From positions 1 through 64,000 of the forward strand of contig JAJRWR010000008.1 in assembly GCA_024276695.1 (NCBI GenBank): a DNA stretch of 64,000 bases, given 5' to 3'. The position numbers were made by a program, and so were the translations under genes. This DNA is from an archaeon. Lineage in GTDB: Archaea > Thermoproteota > Nitrososphaeria > Nitrososphaerales > Nitrosopumilaceae. Positions 63,901 through 64,000 of the stretch are shown here, one piece after another; within the stretch, counting starts at the first letter, position 1; every line of letters begins with the position of its first letter. The notes under the pieces were generated by a model, which searched no databases, was not told the origin of the DNA, and saw nothing but the letters and a program-made list of their open reading frames with translations.

Positions 63901-64000
63901 ACAAGATTGTTTTCATCTCTAAGTTCAACGGATTCATTTAGATCAGTAAACCAAACTTTATCATAAGAATAAGTTAGAAATTGTCCAGATTTAATTACAG
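60975..64000 (-). CDS. Large surface protein with lamin-tail-like and repeated Ig-like domains (5' end outside window)
   Basis: The frame is open from the right edge, at least 1007 residues. Near the edge is a lamin-tail-like segment (VELRDENNLVIDKTPVV and DDWKFVTSTAG). Then at least seven beta domains follow, each with a Y-x-x-G-x-x-V-x-I-x-G core, for example YLFGDVAVISG, YGLGNVVNISG and YYPGDVVVISG, of about 90-110 residues each. This is the make-up of large secreted S-layer-associated or adhesion proteins. Four cysteines occur late. No C-terminal sorting helix is visible at the end. A GTG at 63902 is not the true start. Confidence 0.85.
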   Translation of the reverse strand, partial: VIKSGQFLTYSYDKVWFTDLNESVELRDENNLVIDKTPVVSDLQNDFTSWQRLYDGFDSDNSDDWKFVTSTAGSSNGKLVETQESAGVSVVVNSEKSSYLFGDVAVISGSVSEEVYVLKPFFQPEQIVITISGPNFDKTLTMYPDYNLNYETTLSLHQVLGVNEGNYDVSVSYAGATDATSFSVGYEIIEKEIKEDGTLGITTDKSQYIPGQWVTIFASGTEIIPFEGMKFTVTDNGDNVISEGNIFPNSSDDFETSIFITTVNPRYGTYNIHAEYFDRSASTSFEVVEDFKEDVPISLWADKEAYGLGNVVNISGRLNDVFVGTMNLEIVQTKQTSLGGIAYSGSDAGFKILDGVTVQGDGSFAYSFTIPDNPLRLGDYKISVSQDVGSAKIIIPVVDDPENFVASDDPLTVEMDMNVYEFGDTMTVSGFVQDPYGNTSYNTGANVKISISHEDGSPLEIESLSKNNNVIVGYDFSAIPEISGRYSVQVDVTKNIFTTGNYVVKSEYQSYTATQLFSITDSLDLTGGPVITLDKEVYGLGETVYLNGVIPPTGDNSIDISITSPDGSIRNSGATIDNQRFSWSWVTPISEKQATLKDDDAERNVKKSNFGVYKIKASIASESVDLFFKVSADPENDSLSTTPLFVSTEKSLYKAGEKLKVIGNVIPRQQGDEGLVIPERVTIKILDGTFPFKQIHESSVYPTQGGDFSSLFELPATIFSEGLYTVKASYSNISDNAEFSVTNDFVFGIDDDLTLLLNIEKSEYYPGDVVVISGKPNKLIYLEAFDVSVTSKTDDEITCGSFICGSNSVAATTIRPSPSGSFTHQFVIPDSLSSIGTYEVTVDADFETKSIQFDVIEKPVSLTSNTVIEKENRISEKIISITTEEKTSDDVTIAPRVISGSLITPLRGDEPNVNLKVSTPTGVCIIGSDDDCLVKESTRKQGQIYDIVEVDGISLNVRYSGPDVRLEKFSILPASIEFLPDTNWNIEVIKEDQVTRFYYKVTYKTLE

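Noticed and set aside
1-64000. tRNA or 5S rRNA genes
   Set aside because: No T-loop (GTTCRAATC-like) with matching acceptor stems was seen on either strand by eye; a tRNA scan was not possible.

Overview
This window reads as a piece of an AT-rich, gene-dense archaeal chromosome from the Thaumarchaeota/Nitrososphaerota, most like Nitrosopumilus/Nitrosarchaeum (marine-type ammonia oxidisers). The evidence is the gene set: a TBP gene next to a TFB gene plus a second TFB, an Alba protein, aIF1, a Sec61-beta-sized subunit, split deoxyhypusine synthase ORFs, Tsr3, an archaeal-type RNase P RNA, geranylgeranyl reductase, three coenzyme F420 genes (cofE, cofD, cofC), archaeal inositol-phosphate synthase and a thaumarchaeosortase-like membrane protein. 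No amo, 16S/23S rRNA or tRNA gene was seen, so the lineage is inferred. Many genes start with TTG or GTG, and many convergent neighbours share their stop codons.

Layout. 0-2 kb: the Lys/Ala-rich repeat end of a basic protein, then an unusual collagen-like protein with about 123 uninterrupted Gly-X-Y triplets. 2-17 kb: TPR protein, two-domain rhodanese with a siroheme sulfite/nitrite reductase, Thi4, an LDH/MDH-family dehydrogenase, a stress block (three universal stress proteins, an HPF-like protein, two CBS proteins, thioredoxin reductase), cysteine synthase with a TusA-like sulfur carrier, cofE and a SerB-like phosphatase. 17-33 kb: ProRS, a convergent ergothioneine pair (egtB/egtD), an OppF-type ATPase, SMC, nitrilase-like amidase, inositol-phosphate synthase, deoxyhypusine synthase interrupted by an in-frame stop, PAC2 chaperone, LysE exporter, Alba with a PEPEPT-repeat tail, Y-family polymerase and the archaeosortase-like protein. 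34-40 kb: DsbA-like thioredoxin, small zinc-finger proteins, two oxidoreductases and a geranylgeranyl reductase.

40.2-44.9 kb is the accessory part. A G+C-elevated block (about 40.65-42.4 kb) of foreign-looking ORFs lies between, and is fused in frame to, two copies of one beta-rich domain; around it are several small broken genes. RNase P RNA lies at 44.26-44.54 kb. 45-64 kb returns to mostly core genes: a membrane protein with a cysteine-rich cytoplasmic tail, cofD-cofC, TFB, a CPBP protease, aIF1, Hsp20, TBP-TFB, SecG, a DUF2070 protein, a PDDEXK nuclease-like protein, a secreted peptide-binding protein whose membrane anchor is cut off by an in-frame stop, Tsr3 and the 3' part of a very large surface protein.

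The most notable signals are the in-frame stops in deoxyhypusine synthase and the solute-binding protein, a series of single-base frameshifts in small accessory genes, the mobile-element/host gene fusion, the Alba and collagen-like low-complexity proteins, the Ser-for-Cys archaeosortase and the cysteine-rich tail protein. All function calls are from reading the sequence; no database search was run.
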